Below, piece after piece: positions 28,269 through 37,874 of a stretch of 64,000 nt of DNA (the stretch's first letter is position 1; the number at the start of each line of letters is the position of its first letter). The translations under genes were made by a program, and so were the position numbers. Source of the stretch: an uncultured Thalassolituus sp. (GTDB lineage: Bacteria; Pseudomonadota; Gammaproteobacteria; Pseudomonadales; Oceanobacteraceae). Location: positions 124,001-188,000 of the forward strand of contig NZ_CATMFB010000006.1 in NCBI RefSeq assembly GCF_950066645.1, read 5' to 3'. The notes beneath the pieces were generated by a model. It was not told the origin of the DNA. It saw only the letters and a program-made list of their open reading frames with translations, and did not search any database.

Positions 28269-30950
28269 TTAGCTGTACAGCGGATCAGGTTTAGACGCAT
28301 CAATACCCAGCTCATCGCGCCAGGCCGCCAGTTCTTCCGCACTCAGGCTTCCCTGACGCTTGAGTTCAACACCCGCACACCAGGCCACGTGCTGCCAGTC
28401 CACTTCGAAGAAGCGGCGCAGCGCCGCACGGGTATCACTGCGACCAAAACCATCGGTGCCCAGTACCTGATAAGTACGACCTTCCGGCATAAACGGACGG
28501 ATCTGCTCAGGGAACGATTTCATATGATCGGTGGTCGCGATAATCGGCCCCTGCGTTCCCTTGAGTTGCGTAGTCACATAAGGTTCATGAGTCCGCTCAT
28601 CGGCGGAGAGCATGGCTTCCCGCTCGCAGGCCAGTCCGTCGCGACGCAGTTCGTTAAATGACGTCGCTGACCAGACGGTCGCGGCGACGCCTTTGTCGTT
28701 CAGCCACCCGGCGGCAGTCTCTACCTGACGCAGAATCGACCCAGAGCCTAACAGCTGTACAGGCTTGTCCGTCAGCGCCGACTGGCGCAGGCAGTAGAGT
28801 CCACGACGTATCCCTTCCTCAACGCCCTCGGGCATCGCAGGATGCGCATAGTTTTCGTTGAGCGAGGTGATGTAGTAGAAGACCTTCTCTTTCTTCTCGT
28901 ACATGCGCTTCAGACCGTCCTGAACAATCACGGCCATCTCGTAGGCATAAGTAGGATCGTAAGAGATGCAGTTAGGAATCGTTGAAGCCAGAATATGACT
29001 GTGCCCGTCCTGATGTTGTAGCCCTTCACCATTGAGCGTGGTACGCCCGGATGTCGCACCGATCAGGAAACCCTGACACTGCATGTCCCCCGCTGCCCAG
29101 GCCAGATCACCAATACGCTGGAAACCAAACATGGAGTAATAGATATAGAAAGGAATCATCGCCAGGCCATTGGTACTGTACGAGCTGCCTGCGGACATCC
29201 ATGCGGCAAAGGCACCGGCCTCGTTAATACCTTCTTCGAGAATGCGCCCTTTTTTGTCTTCGCGGTAATACATCACCTGCCCCTGATCGACAGGTTCATA
29301 GAGCTGGCCTTCTGACGAATAAATACCCATCTGACGGAACATGCCTTCCATACCAAAGGTACGCGCCTCGTCCGGCACAATCGGTACCACCCGATCACCC
29401 ATATTTTTGTCTTTGATCACCTGCGAGAGAATGCGGACAAACGCCATGGTGGTCGAGATCTCACGGTCGCCGGTACCGTCCAGCTGAGACTGGAAGAACG
29501 ACAGATCCGGTGCCGTCAGTGCCTGCCAGTTCTCGTGACGCACCGGCAGATAACCACCCAGCTTTTCACGCTGCTTGCGCATGTAAGTCATCTCCGGACT
29601 GTCAGCCGGCGGACGGTAGAACGGCAGATGCTCCAGATCCTGATCACGGATAGGAATATCGAAACGGTCACGGAAGCTCTTCAGACTGGCAATATCCAGC
29701 TTTTTCACCTGGTGCGCCTGATTCTGCCCTTCGGCTTCAGCGCCCATGCCGTAACCTTTGACGGTATGCGCCAGAATCACGGTTGGTTGACCGGTGTGAT
29801 TTACCGCCGCATGGTAAGCCGCATACACCTTGTACGGATCATGGCCACCACGGTTGAGTTTGAAGATGTCCTCGTCGGAAAGATCTTTAATCAGCTCTTT
29901 CAGTTCAGGGTATTTTTCGAAGAAATGTTCCCGGGTGTATTTACCACCCTTCGCCTTGTAGTTCTGGAATTCACCGTCCACGGTTTCATCCATTCGCTTC
30001 TGCAGCAGCCCCTTACGGTCTTTCGCCAACAGCGGATCCCAGTGACGACCCCAGACCACTTTAATCACGTTCCAGCCGGCGCCACGGAACTGGCTTTCCA
30101 GCTCCTGAATAATTTTACCGTTACCACGCACCGGACCATCCAGACGCTGGAGGTTGCAGTTGATCACAAAGATCAGGTTTTCCAGCTTCTCACGCCCGGC
30201 CATGCCGATAGCACCGAGTGTTTCCGGCTCGTCACATTCTCCGTCTCCGAGGAATGCCCAGACCTTACGCCCTTTACGCGGCACCAGCCCCCGCGCCGAC
30301 AGATAACGCATAAAGTGCGCCTGATAAATTGCCTGTAGCGGCCCCAGCCCCATAGATACCGTTGGGAACTGCCAGTAATCCGGCATCAGTTTCGGGTGCG
30401 GGTAGGACGACAGCCCGGGCCCCAGAGCTTCCTGTCGGAAACGCTCCAGATCGCTGTCGTTAAAACGGCCTTCCAGATAGCTACGGGCGTAAATACCCGG
30501 AGAAACATGCCCCTGATAGTAAATCAGATCACCTAGAGGCGACTGTTCACTGTCGGCATTCGGTGCACGGAAAAAATGGTTAAAGCCCACGTCATACAGA
30601 GTCGCACTCGATGCGAAGCTCGAGATATGACCACCAAGATCACCCGCGCCTTCTTTGTTGGCGCGCAATACCATCGCCAGCGCATTCCAGCGCACCAATG
30701 AACGGATACGACGTTCCATAAAAAGGTCGCCAGGCATCGGCGCTTCTTTTTCCGGGGGGATGGTATTGCGGTATGGCGTATTCAACGCATACGGCAGCGG
30801 CATACCATCACGGGTCGCACGTTCGGCGATTCTTTCAATCAGAAAATGAGCGCGCTCAACACCTTCGGCGCGTATCACTGAGTGGATGGCATCCAGCCAC
30901 TCTTTGGTTTCCTGCGGGTCGGTATCGTTGGTATGTACCTGATCATCCAT
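28269..30950 (-). CDS. aceE: pyruvate dehydrogenase E1 component, homodimeric
   Basis: E1 is the thiamine-diphosphate enzyme that decarboxylates pyruvate and reductively acetylates the lipoyl group of E2. The 893-residue length is that of the single-chain, homodimeric E1 of gammaproteobacteria. The thiamine diphosphate/Mg binding segment [10 protein letters not shown] with the downstream [12 protein letters not shown] loop is intact, and the C-terminal [21 protein letters not shown] is the usual end. A strong AGGAG ribosome site precedes the ATG. The gene heads an aceE-aceF-receptor unit on the minus strand. The lpd (E3) gene is not in the window. Confidence 0.98.
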   Translation of the reverse strand: MDDQVHTNDTDPQETKEWLDAIHSVIRAEGVERAHFLIERIAERATRDGMPLPYALNTPYRNTIPPEKEAPMPGDLFMERRIRSLVRWNALAMVLRANKEGAGDLGGHISSFASSATLYDVGFNHFFRAPNADSEQSPLGDLIYYQGHVSPGIYARSYLEGRFNDSDLERFRQEALGPGLSSYPHPKLMPDYWQFPTVSMGLGPLQAIYQAHFMRYLSARGLVPRKGRKVWAFLGDGECDEPETLGAIGMAGREKLENLIFVINCNLQRLDGPVRGNGKIIQELESQFRGAGWNVIKVVWGRHWDPLLAKDRKGLLQKRMDETVDGEFQNYKAKGGKYTREHFFEKYPELKELIKDLSDEDIFKLNRGGHDPYKVYAAYHAAVNHTGQPTVILAHTVKGYGMGAEAEGQNQAHQVKKLDIASLKSFRDRFDIPIRDQDLEHLPFYRPPADSPEMTYMRKQREKLGGYLPVRHENWQALTAPDLSFFQSQLDGTGDREISTTMAFVRILSQVIKDKNMGDRVVPIVPDEARTFGMEGMFRQMGIYSSEGQLYEPVDQGQVMYYREDKKGRILEEGINEAGAFAAWMSAGSSYSTNGLAMIPFYIYYSMFGFQRIGDLAWAAGDMQCQGFLIGATSGRTTLNGEGLQHQDGHSHILASTIPNCISYDPTYAYEMAVIVQDGLKRMYEKKEKVFYYITSLNENYAHPAMPEGVEEGIRRGLYCLRQSALTDKPVQLLGSGSILRQVETAAGWLNDKGVAATVWSATSFNELRRDGLACEREAMLSADERTHEPYVTTQLKGTQGPIIATTDHMKSFPEQIRPFMPEGRTYQVLGTDGFGRSDTRAALRRFFEVDWQHVAWCAGVELKRQGSLSAEELAAWRDELGIDASKPDPLYS

Positions 30951-31317
30951 TCTTGGGGCTCCTGAACGGGGGGCTTAATATCCTGTAACCAGTATAGATA
31001 CTCTGGGCAAAAACACGTGATCACAGCCAGATGGCCGGAAACGAACCCAGACGAGTCGTCTGTGTATGACTTTCAGCATAGCCCGGGTTTCCCGGATTTT
31101 TCAGACTAAACTGACTTTCTATGCAATCTGATGAATGGACAAGTGAATCTCCTCACAGTTTCACCCGTGTGACGCTGCCCAGCACTCAGGCCGCCAGATC
31201 AATTCGATTACCTATTGCTATCAACCAAGTAAATATATTTAAGTTACGCTATTAAACGCTTTTCACTATTCTGGCTCTGACATCAGCCCTTATTCCAATC
31301 TGCACAGGAGATGAGAG
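30951..31317. other. 367-base intergenic region between aceE and the ZIP transporter (divergent)
   Basis: Divergent control region for aceE (minus) and the ZIP gene (plus). It has an AT-rich part (31200-31260, with AAATATATTTAAGTTACG) close to the ZIP start and a TATACT hexamer near 30990 that could be a -10 for aceE. No full PdhR-type inverted repeat and no clear Zur box were found by eye. No gene is present. Confidence 0.55.
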
Positions 31318-32247
31318 ATGAACCCGGATACTGGCGCTCTGCTTTCGTGGAAAGACATTCTTCGGCAACACGCACAGGAGCATCCTGCGGTCACCGCTGG
31401 CCTGCTTTCCGCTGCGCTGGTCGTTACCGCCCTGCTTGTCCAGAGCCTGTTTAATATCAGTCGGGGACCGGATGCCGAGTTCGTTCGCTATGCATTGCTC
31501 GGGGGCACCGCAGGATTCCTGGCCACCGCACTCGGTGCCCTCCCGGCTCTGCTCCTGAAGCGAATCCCACGCCAACTGGAAGACAGCATGCTTGGCTTCG
31601 CCGCGGGCATGATGCTGGCCGCCGCCGCGTTCTCACTGCTCCTGCCAGGAATAGAAGCGGGCACCGAATTAACGGGGAATGCATTCAACGGTGGGCTGCT
31701 CGTGGTGTTCGGTATGTTAATGGGCGCGTTATTAATGTTAGGGCTGGATGAGTTCACTCCGCACGAGCACGAAAAAACAGGCCCCTGTGGTCCGGGCTAC
31801 GAACGTTGTGACAGAGCCTGGTTGTTTGTTTTTGCTATCGCCTTGCACAACCTGCCTGAAGGCATGGCTGTCGGTGTCAGCTTTGCGGGTGGCGACATGA
31901 GTGTCGGTCTGCCCCTCGCTACCGCCATCGCACTGCAGGATATTCCAGAAGGTCTGGCCGTCGCGCTGACATTGCGCGCTGCGGGGTTCTCAGGCGCGAC
32001 TGCCGTACTGGTCGCCGCGGGCAGTGGCTTGCTTGAGCCCGTCGGTGCGTTACTCGGGGTAGGGCTCGCAGGTGGGCTTATGTTTGCTTACCCGGTGGGG
32101 CTGGGTCTCGCCGCCGGCGCTATGATCTTTGTCGTCTCGCATGAAGTTATTCCTGAGACTCACAGGAATGGTCATCAGACAACGGCAACGATGGGACTGA
32201 TGGCAGGCTTCGCGCTGATGATGGTATTAGATACCGCGCTGGGATAA
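31318..32247 (+). CDS. ZIP-family divalent metal transporter
   Basis: A 309-residue inner-membrane protein with eight or so hydrophobic segments. The metal-binding helices of ZIP transporters are clear: ALHNLPEGMAVG in the fourth and QDIPEGLAVALT in the fifth, both supplying H/N/E ligands, plus SHEVIPETHR near the C-terminus. A short histidine-containing loop (DEFTPHEHEKTG) precedes helix four. This is the GufA/ZupT-like bacterial ZIP type, probably importing Zn2+, Fe2+ or Mn2+. It has an AGGAGA ribosome site and stands alone, divergent from aceE. Confidence 0.93.
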   Translation: MNPDTGALLSWKDILRQHAQEHPAVTAGLLSAALVVTALLVQSLFNISRGPDAEFVRYALLGGTAGFLATALGALPALLLKRIPRQLEDSMLGFAAGMMLAAAAFSLLLPGIEAGTELTGNAFNGGLLVVFGMLMGALLMLGLDEFTPHEHEKTGPCGPGYERCDRAWLFVFAIALHNLPEGMAVGVSFAGGDMSVGLPLATAIALQDIPEGLAVALTLRAAGFSGATAVLVAAGSGLLEPVGALLGVGLAGGLMFAYPVGLGLAAGAMIFVVSHEVIPETHRNGHQTTATMGLMAGFALMMVLDTALG

Positions 32248-32670
32248 TTCCGCCAGTCATTGATACGGCAATCAACACACAGATGCTGGTTGTCGTATCC
32301 AATGGATTAACATTATTCGACCTCTTGTTACTTATTATTTTTAAATCCCAGAAAAAACTATTTATAAAATTCTAAGTTATTAAAACCCGGAAATTACCGG
32401 AATTTCCGTTACAGTTTTTTACCGCAAGTCTCCCCCAGCTGACATTCCTGTCGCCCCACGTTGGACTTTTGTTACTCGCTCAATGTACTGGCATCACGCG
32501 CAATGTCAGTGCTTTTGACATGCCCCCGGGCGCAACTATCGTTAATCCCATAAGCGGCCTATCTGGAGCAGTTAATTTCCAGGTGACCTTTTCCGGGTTC
32601 AGTCTCTGACCCGCGATGAACAGACAGCGTACAACAGCGCTCAACCTGAACCCTGATGCAGGACAAAACT
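32248..32670. other. 423-base regulatory spacer before the chemosensory cluster, with an inverted repeat
   Basis: No gene. An AT-rich block runs from about 32325 to 32390. GGAAATT-ACCGG-AATTTCC forms an interrupted 7-bp inverted repeat at 32389-32407, a plausible operator. No sigma54 or sigma28 promoter with correct spacing was found: a TGGCATCACGCGCAAT stretch near 32485 has the -24/-12 elements too close together. The large spacer suggests that the eleven-gene cluster has its own promoter here. Confidence 0.5.
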
Positions 32671-34584
32671 ATGGCACTTGTGAAGAAAACTCAGTCCGGT
32701 GGTGTGAAATCTCCAGAACAGTCTGTCGATCCTAATGTCGCGAAAGAAGCTGAGGCGCAAAGACGACGTGCGCGCACTCTGGCGAAGCAACAGCAGGCCG
32801 CCGAGCGGATTGCCGCAGCGGCGGGTCAGTTGTCTTCCGGTATCACCGAAGCGGCGGCTGCCAGTCAACAGCTGCAGAGTGCTTCTGACCAGATAGCTGT
32901 CACCGCAGAGGAAACAAGCGGTGCTGCGCAGGAATCCCTCGCCGCGTTCAATCAGGTAAATACAGCGATCAGCCGTCAGCTCACCAATGCCGAAGATTCC
33001 CGCTCCCGCTGTGACAGCCTGACCGCCATAGTAAAACTCACCAGTGAAAACATCGACAGTCTGGTTTCGAACGTACGCGAAGCCGCCACCCGCCAGGCCG
33101 CATCGGTCGACATGGTCTCTGAGCTTGAAAAACAGGCTGCTAACATCGGCGATATCGTCAAAGCCGTTGTCCGCATCGCGGATCAGACTAACCTCCTCGC
33201 ACTGAACGCCGCAATCGAAGCTGCCCGCGCGGGCAAACACGGCAAAGGGTTTGCCGTCGTCGCCGATGAGGTGAGAACACTGGCAGAAACCTCTGAACAG
33301 AGCGCAAATCAGATCCAGGAACTGGTTAAACAGATCCAGCATGAAGTAAAAGCCATCGCAGACGGCATTAAAGAGTCTTCCGAGCGCGTTGAGGGCGAGG
33401 TCGAAAAAGGACACACCATCCGTGACCAGCTGACGGGTATCCGTCGCGATATGGCGGAGATTATGGAAGGCGCACAGGAAATTGCTAATGGCGCTTCGCA
33501 ATCCAGTGTCGCAGCCAAACAGGCACTGAAAGGCATGGAAGACATCGCCACCGCCGCTGAGGAGCAGTCTGCAGCCGCCGAAGAATCTGCCAAGACGGTG
33601 AATGAACAAAGCCAGGCACTCAGTGAATGCGAACGTACGTCTCAGAGCCTTTATGACCTCGCGGATGATCTCCGTAATTCGACCGACGTTGCAAAAAGCG
33701 CAGAAGAAGTCGCATCCAGCGCTGAAGAACTGTCTTCTGCGGTACAGGAAATCAGCCGCGCTTCCACCCAGATCATGACGGCCGTAGAGCAGATCCGCCT
33801 CGGTGCTCAGACCGCAGCCGCCGCGACCGAAGAATCCTCAGCAGCCATCAACCAGATTGAACGCGGGCTGGAAGTGGCTCAGGAACGCGCGAACCGCAGT
33901 CAGGATCAGATCGGAAAAATCAAAGAATCACTGTCCACCAATAAAACATCGGTCGACGAGCTGATCCATGGCATTGGTGCCTCGGTCGAGTCGACTCAGG
34001 CGAGTATCCGTCAGGTCCGCGATCTGGAAGTAGTGTCGCGTCGGATCGACAAAATTGTCGAAGCCATTTCTATGGTGTCCATCCAGACCAATATGCTGGC
34101 CGTCAACGGCTCCATTGAAGCTGCCCGGGCTGGAGAGTTTGGCAAAGGATTCGTCGTCGTAGCGACAGATATCCGCAATCTGGCTCGCGATTCTGCCGAG
34201 AATGCCGATCAGATAAAAGACCTGGTGAAATCCGTACAGGACCAGATTTTTACTGTGAGTAATGATCTTGATGAGATCGTTATTTCCGCTCAGGAAGAAA
34301 CCGAAAAAGCCAAGTCCTCCACCGACAACCTCGCAAAAATCGAAACCGATATTCTGCTGGTAGAAAAAGGCTCTGAAGAAATACTTACCGCTTCGAATGA
34401 TATTTCCGCCGCAATCCTACAGGTCAAGAAAGGTTCAGAGCAGATAGCGACCGCCGCCCAGGAAGCTGAAAAAGCGGCGGATGAAGCAGCCACTGCGGCA
34501 GAGCAGCAATCTCAGGGTGCCGATGAACTAGCCTCAGCCATCGAAGAAATTGCATCACTCGCAGACGAACTGCAGAGCATGTAA
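32671..34584 (+). CDS. soluble double-headed chemoreceptor (DosM-like, two MCP signalling domains)
   Basis: A 637-residue cytoplasmic methyl-accepting protein with no transmembrane or ligand-sensor domain. It holds two receptor hairpins: tip 1 at residues 168-205 ([17 protein letters not shown]...[13 protein letters not shown]) and tip 2 at 468-505 ([17 protein letters not shown]...[13 protein letters not shown]). The flanking coiled coils also align at the same 300-residue offset (ELSS.I at 53 and 353; TEESS.A near 80 and 387), so the protein is two exact 300-residue modules. Tip 2 has diverged (M, V and G in place of L, L and A). This is the architecture of DosM, the double signalling domain receptor that holds together cytoplasmic arrays in Vibrio cholerae cluster I (established knowledge). 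Start: AGGA five to eight bases before the ATG at 32671. First gene of the cluster. Confidence 0.92.
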   Translation: MALVKKTQSGGVKSPEQSVDPNVAKEAEAQRRRARTLAKQQQAAERIAAAAGQLSSGITEAAAASQQLQSASDQIAVTAEETSGAAQESLAAFNQVNTAISRQLTNAEDSRSRCDSLTAIVKLTSENIDSLVSNVREAATRQAASVDMVSELEKQAANIGDIVKAVVRIADQTNLLALNAAIEAARAGKHGKGFAVVADEVRTLAETSEQSANQIQELVKQIQHEVKAIADGIKESSERVEGEVEKGHTIRDQLTGIRRDMAEIMEGAQEIANGASQSSVAAKQALKGMEDIATAAEEQSAAAEESAKTVNEQSQALSECERTSQSLYDLADDLRNSTDVAKSAEEVASSAEELSSAVQEISRASTQIMTAVEQIRLGAQTAAAATEESSAAINQIERGLEVAQERANRSQDQIGKIKESLSTNKTSVDELIHGIGASVESTQASIRQVRDLEVVSRRIDKIVEAISMVSIQTNMLAVNGSIEAARAGEFGKGFVVVATDIRNLARDSAENADQIKDLVKSVQDQIFTVSNDLDEIVISAQEETEKAKSSTDNLAKIETDILLVEKGSEEILTASNDISAAILQVKKGSEQIATAAQEAEKAADEAATAAEQQSQGADELASAIEEIASLADELQSM

Positions 34585-34595
34585 GGAGGCACTTT

Positions 34596-36152
34596 ATGAG
34601 TGCAGCAGAAGACATGATCGATCAGGAAGAGCTGGACGCAGAGACCAGCGAACGTCACCAGTACGTGACCTTCCGTGTGGGTGAAGAGCTGTTTGCCGTA
34701 GATATGAACCCGGTGCAGGAAATCATCCGGGTTCCCGAAGTTATTCGCGTACCGCTGGCACCACCATCTCTGTGCGGACTGGCGAACCTGCGTGGCAAAG
34801 TGCTGCCCGTCATTTCATTGCGCTACCTGTTTGCTCTGCCAGACACCGAAAATGACGAAGCCACCCGTGCCGTTGTCATTGATGTCGGCCAGCCCATCGG
34901 TTTCGTCGTCGACCGCGTCGCGAGTGTGATTGAAGTTGATCCGGCAGATATTGAAGACGCTGGCCGCCTTCGTACCACCGTCGACACCAGTATGCTGAAA
35001 GGCGTCATCAGAAACCATGGCGGCAATATGATCATGGTGGTCGATTTTGACCTTCTGGTGGAGCAGGAATACGCCCATCTCGAACCACTCACCAGTGACG
35101 GCAGTCTGCTTGCTGGGGGACTGCTTGATGACAGCTTCAATAATGACAATGAAGACGAAGACCCGGACGAACTTCAACTCGTCAGCTTCGTCATTAACCA
35201 GCAGGAATACGCGGCGCCTATTGAGGACGTCAAAGAAATTGTACAGATGCCTGATTCGGTGACGGCAGTTCCCCGCTCTCCGGGTCACATTCTGGGGTTG
35301 ATGAATCTGCGTGATCAACTGTTGCCGCTGGTCGACCTGCGAACCCTTTTTGCACTCGATTACCGGGAGCCCGATGACAAAAGCCGGGTCATTGTTGTTG
35401 CCTCTGGAGGCTATTCGATTGGCATCGTCGTTGACAGCGTCAGCGAAGTGCTGCGGGTAACGCGCGACGATGTTGAAGGTCTGGTGCCTATGATGGCGCG
35501 CGAATCTGAACTGTCGGACATCACTGATATCTGTCGTCTTAATAACGGCAAACGGCTCGTATCAATTCTCTCAATTGAGCGCCTGTTCGGTAACGGGGCT
35601 CTGCTCGAAACTCTGGAAGAACTGTCGGAGGAAAACATGCTGGAACAGGAGCAGGACATCAACGACACCCAGGATACGGAGTCAGATGACGACAATCAGG
35701 TGGTGGTTTTCAGACTGAACAGCGAGGAATTCGCGGTTCCTATCATCAGCATCCAGGAAATCGTTCGTATCCCGGATGAACTGATCCGGGTCCCCAAAGC
35801 ACCGGATTTTCTTGAAGGTGTGATTAACCTGCGTGGCATCGTGCTCCCGGTCATTGACCTGCGCACCCGACTGGGACTCGTCGCCAGTGAGCGCAACGAA
35901 CGACAGCGTATTGTTGTGTTTCTTATTCATGGTGTACGTACCGGATTTATTGTCGATCAGGTAACAGAAGTACTGCGACTGCCGGAAGGCTGTGTTGAGT
36001 CCTCACCGAAAATAGCAGGTGAGCATGGTGATCTGTTCACCGGCATGGCTAACCTGCAGGAAAGTAAGCGCATGATCCAGCTCCTGAATCCGGACACGCT
36101 GATGGATCAGGATACAGTGGCCACCCTGGAAACCGCTGCCGGAGGTCAATAA
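34596..36152 (+). CDS. triple-domain CheW coupling protein
   Basis: A 518-residue protein made of three CheW domains in a row (about 20-175, 195-335 and 365-500), each starting with a segment such as YVTFRVGEELFAVDM, LVSFVINQQEYAAPI or VVVFRLNSEEFAVPI and each containing an NLRG or NLRD motif (GLANLRGKVLPVI, GLMNLRDQLLPLV, GVINLRGIVLPVI). The domains are joined by acidic linkers (NNDNEDEDPDE, EQEQDINDTQDTESDDD). CheW joins receptor tips to CheA; three domains in one chain could bridge several receptor trimers at once. It has a strong AAGGAGG site and begins 11 bases after the double-headed receptor. Confidence 0.93.
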   Translation: MSAAEDMIDQEELDAETSERHQYVTFRVGEELFAVDMNPVQEIIRVPEVIRVPLAPPSLCGLANLRGKVLPVISLRYLFALPDTENDEATRAVVIDVGQPIGFVVDRVASVIEVDPADIEDAGRLRTTVDTSMLKGVIRNHGGNMIMVVDFDLLVEQEYAHLEPLTSDGSLLAGGLLDDSFNNDNEDEDPDELQLVSFVINQQEYAAPIEDVKEIVQMPDSVTAVPRSPGHILGLMNLRDQLLPLVDLRTLFALDYREPDDKSRVIVVASGGYSIGIVVDSVSEVLRVTRDDVEGLVPMMARESELSDITDICRLNNGKRLVSILSIERLFGNGALLETLEELSEENMLEQEQDINDTQDTESDDDNQVVVFRLNSEEFAVPIISIQEIVRIPDELIRVPKAPDFLEGVINLRGIVLPVIDLRTRLGLVASERNERQRIVVFLIHGVRTGFIVDQVTEVLRLPEGCVESSPKIAGEHGDLFTGMANLQESKRMIQLLNPDTLMDQDTVATLETAAGGQ

Positions 36153-36156
36153 CGCC

Positions 36157-37239
36157 ATGCTGAAGATTCTGATTGTTGACGATTCTGCGCTGATGCGCCG
36201 CCATCTGACACAATTATTTGAGTCAGAAGGCGACTTTCTTATCCGCCACGCCCGCAACGGTAATGAAGCAGTAAGGGAAAATCGCGAATTTCAGCCTGAT
36301 GTTGTCACGCTGGATATCAACATGCCTGAGTTGGACGGCATATCAGCGCTGTCACTGATTATGGCCGAACGTCCGGTTCCGGTGATCATGCTGTCATCGC
36401 TCACCAAAAAAGGGGCGCTGGCAACCTTTGAAGCACTGAATCTTGGCGCTGTTGATTTCGTGGCTAAGCCAGACGGAACCATTTCACTTTCGGTGGATGA
36501 TATCGCCCGCGACCTGGTCAGTAAGGTACGGTCGGCCGCCCGTGCAAAATTGCGCCCGGGGCGTACCAGAGAAACAGCAGCTCCACTGTCACGTCCTGCC
36601 ACAACGCCACAGCCCAAAGCGCCTGCTGCTCCGGTGCGCAACTCTCAGGCACCCACCGGTGTACGGGACAAAGTGATTTTAATCGGTGTTTCAACCGGAG
36701 GCCCACGCACGCTGGAAGACATTCTTCCTGCACTGCCGGCAAACCTGAACGCTCCGATTGTGATTGCCCAGCACATGCCCGCCAGCTTCACTCAATCGCT
36801 GGCCAGCCGCCTTGACCGGGCCTGTGCAATGAAAGTAATGGAAGTGAACAAGGCCACGCCACTTGAATCAGGCACCATCTACATCGGACGGGGCAGTGCC
36901 GATGTGACGCTCTGCGTCCGGAATAATCAACTCTATGCCCAGAGCAAACCCGAAGATGCTGAATACCTGTGGCACCCTTCCGTCGAACTCCTGGGGCAGT
37001 CAGCCATGCGCTACTGTGATCCGCGTCAGGTCATGGCCATTCTTCTCACGGGCATGGGACACGACGGCTCGAAGGTCTTTACTGAACTTCATAAGAAAGG
37101 AGCTTCCACCATTGCTGAAAGCTCTGAGACAGCCATCGTATTTGGCATGCCTGCGGAGCTGATCGAACGACGTGGCGCTGGGAAAGTCCTTCCGGCAACC
37201 GCCATTGCCAGTCAGATAATTCAGTTCGCTGGACAGTAA
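36157..37239 (+). CDS. cheB: CheB chemoreceptor methylesterase
   Basis: A 360-residue two-domain protein. The receiver domain (about 1-118) has the acidic pair in LIVDDSAL, the phospho-acceptor Asp in VVTLDINMPELDG and the Thr/Ser and Lys of VIMLSSLTKKG and FVAKPDG. After an Ala/Pro-rich linker, the methylesterase domain has the catalytic Ser in GVSTGGP (about residue 178), His in AQHMP and Asp in LLTGMGHDG. It removes methyl groups from receptor glutamates and, with CheR, tunes sensitivity. It sits four bases after the cheW stop. Confidence 0.96.
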   Translation: MLKILIVDDSALMRRHLTQLFESEGDFLIRHARNGNEAVRENREFQPDVVTLDINMPELDGISALSLIMAERPVPVIMLSSLTKKGALATFEALNLGAVDFVAKPDGTISLSVDDIARDLVSKVRSAARAKLRPGRTRETAAPLSRPATTPQPKAPAAPVRNSQAPTGVRDKVILIGVSTGGPRTLEDILPALPANLNAPIVIAQHMPASFTQSLASRLDRACAMKVMEVNKATPLESGTIYIGRGSADVTLCVRNNQLYAQSKPEDAEYLWHPSVELLGQSAMRYCDPRQVMAILLTGMGHDGSKVFTELHKKGASTIAESSETAIVFGMPAELIERRGAGKVLPATAIASQIIQFAGQ

Positions 37240-37251
37240 CAGGAGAACCTT

Positions 37252-37869
37252 ATGGCCCTGAAAAAATCCAGAAAGAAAAATACAACGCAGTCTCAGAATG
37301 AAAAACGTGACTGCAATCAGATCCGCAATGAGCTTCTCAGTGATGACGCCTCATCACGCCGCTGGGCTGCACGAGACATCGTTAACTGCCCCGGAGCCAC
37401 GCATATGCTGCTGGACCAGCTTAATAACGAAGAAGAGCCGAGCGTCCGCCAGGTCATTCTCAGCAGCCTGACACAGCTCGGCGATTCAGAAGCCGTTGAA
37501 GGCCTGGTGAATTGCCTCCGCAGTGAAGATGCCAGTCTTCGTAACGAGGCTATCGAGGCAATGAAGCAGCTCCCTGAAGAAGTTGCGCCCATAATGGCCA
37601 CACTTCTCAACGACCCGGATCCGGACGTCAGGATATTTGCGGTAAATATTCTGGAATCACTCTGTCACGACGACGTTGAACAGTGGCTGGTCAGTGTTAT
37701 CCGGGACGATGAACACGTCAACGTCTGCGCCACTGCCGTCGATCTGCTTGGGGAAGTCGGCAGTGAGATATCAATTGAAGCCCTGACCGGACTGAAGGAC
37801 CGTTTTACCGAAGAGCCGTATATTCAGTTTGCGGCAGACCTTGCCATGAAGCGGATCTCCGGGGACTGA
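37252..37869 (+). CDS. HEAT-repeat protein of the chemosensory cluster
   Basis: A 205-residue soluble protein built from about five helical HEAT-like repeats of roughly 31 residues, for example SSRRWAARDIVNCPGATHMLLDQL, EEPSVRQVILSSLTQLGDSEAVEGLVNCL, EDASLRNEAIEAMKQLPEEVAPIMATLL, DPDPDVRIFAVNILESLCHDDVEQWLVSVI and EHVNVCATAVDLLGEVGSEISIEAL. The basic N-terminus KKSRKKN is probably disordered. HEAT proteins act as curved scaffolds for protein partners. Placed between cheB and cheR, it probably binds one of the adaptation or kinase proteins, but its partner is unknown. Confidence 0.85.
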   Translation: MALKKSRKKNTTQSQNEKRDCNQIRNELLSDDASSRRWAARDIVNCPGATHMLLDQLNNEEEPSVRQVILSSLTQLGDSEAVEGLVNCLRSEDASLRNEAIEAMKQLPEEVAPIMATLLNDPDPDVRIFAVNILESLCHDDVEQWLVSVIRDDEHVNVCATAVDLLGEVGSEISIEALTGLKDRFTEEPYIQFAADLAMKRISGD

Positions 37870-37874
37870 TACGA

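Noticed and set aside
27275-28294. Long plus-strand open frame antisense to aceF
   Set aside because: Composition is nearly all Ala, Ser, Thr, Pro and Gly, mirroring the Ala/Pro/Glu linkers of aceF. Not a gene.
30951-31317. Search for PdhR operator and Zur box between aceE and the ZIP gene
   Set aside because: No inverted repeat with a convincing match to either was found by eye.
32480-32500. Sigma54-like motif TGGCATCACGCGCAAT before the chemosensory cluster
   Set aside because: The GG and GC elements are 8 bases apart rather than 10.
32641-33609. Minus-strand open frame of 322 codons inside the double-headed receptor gene
   Set aside because: Antisense to a well-supported coiled-coil gene and rich in Cys, Phe and Gly; no start signal.
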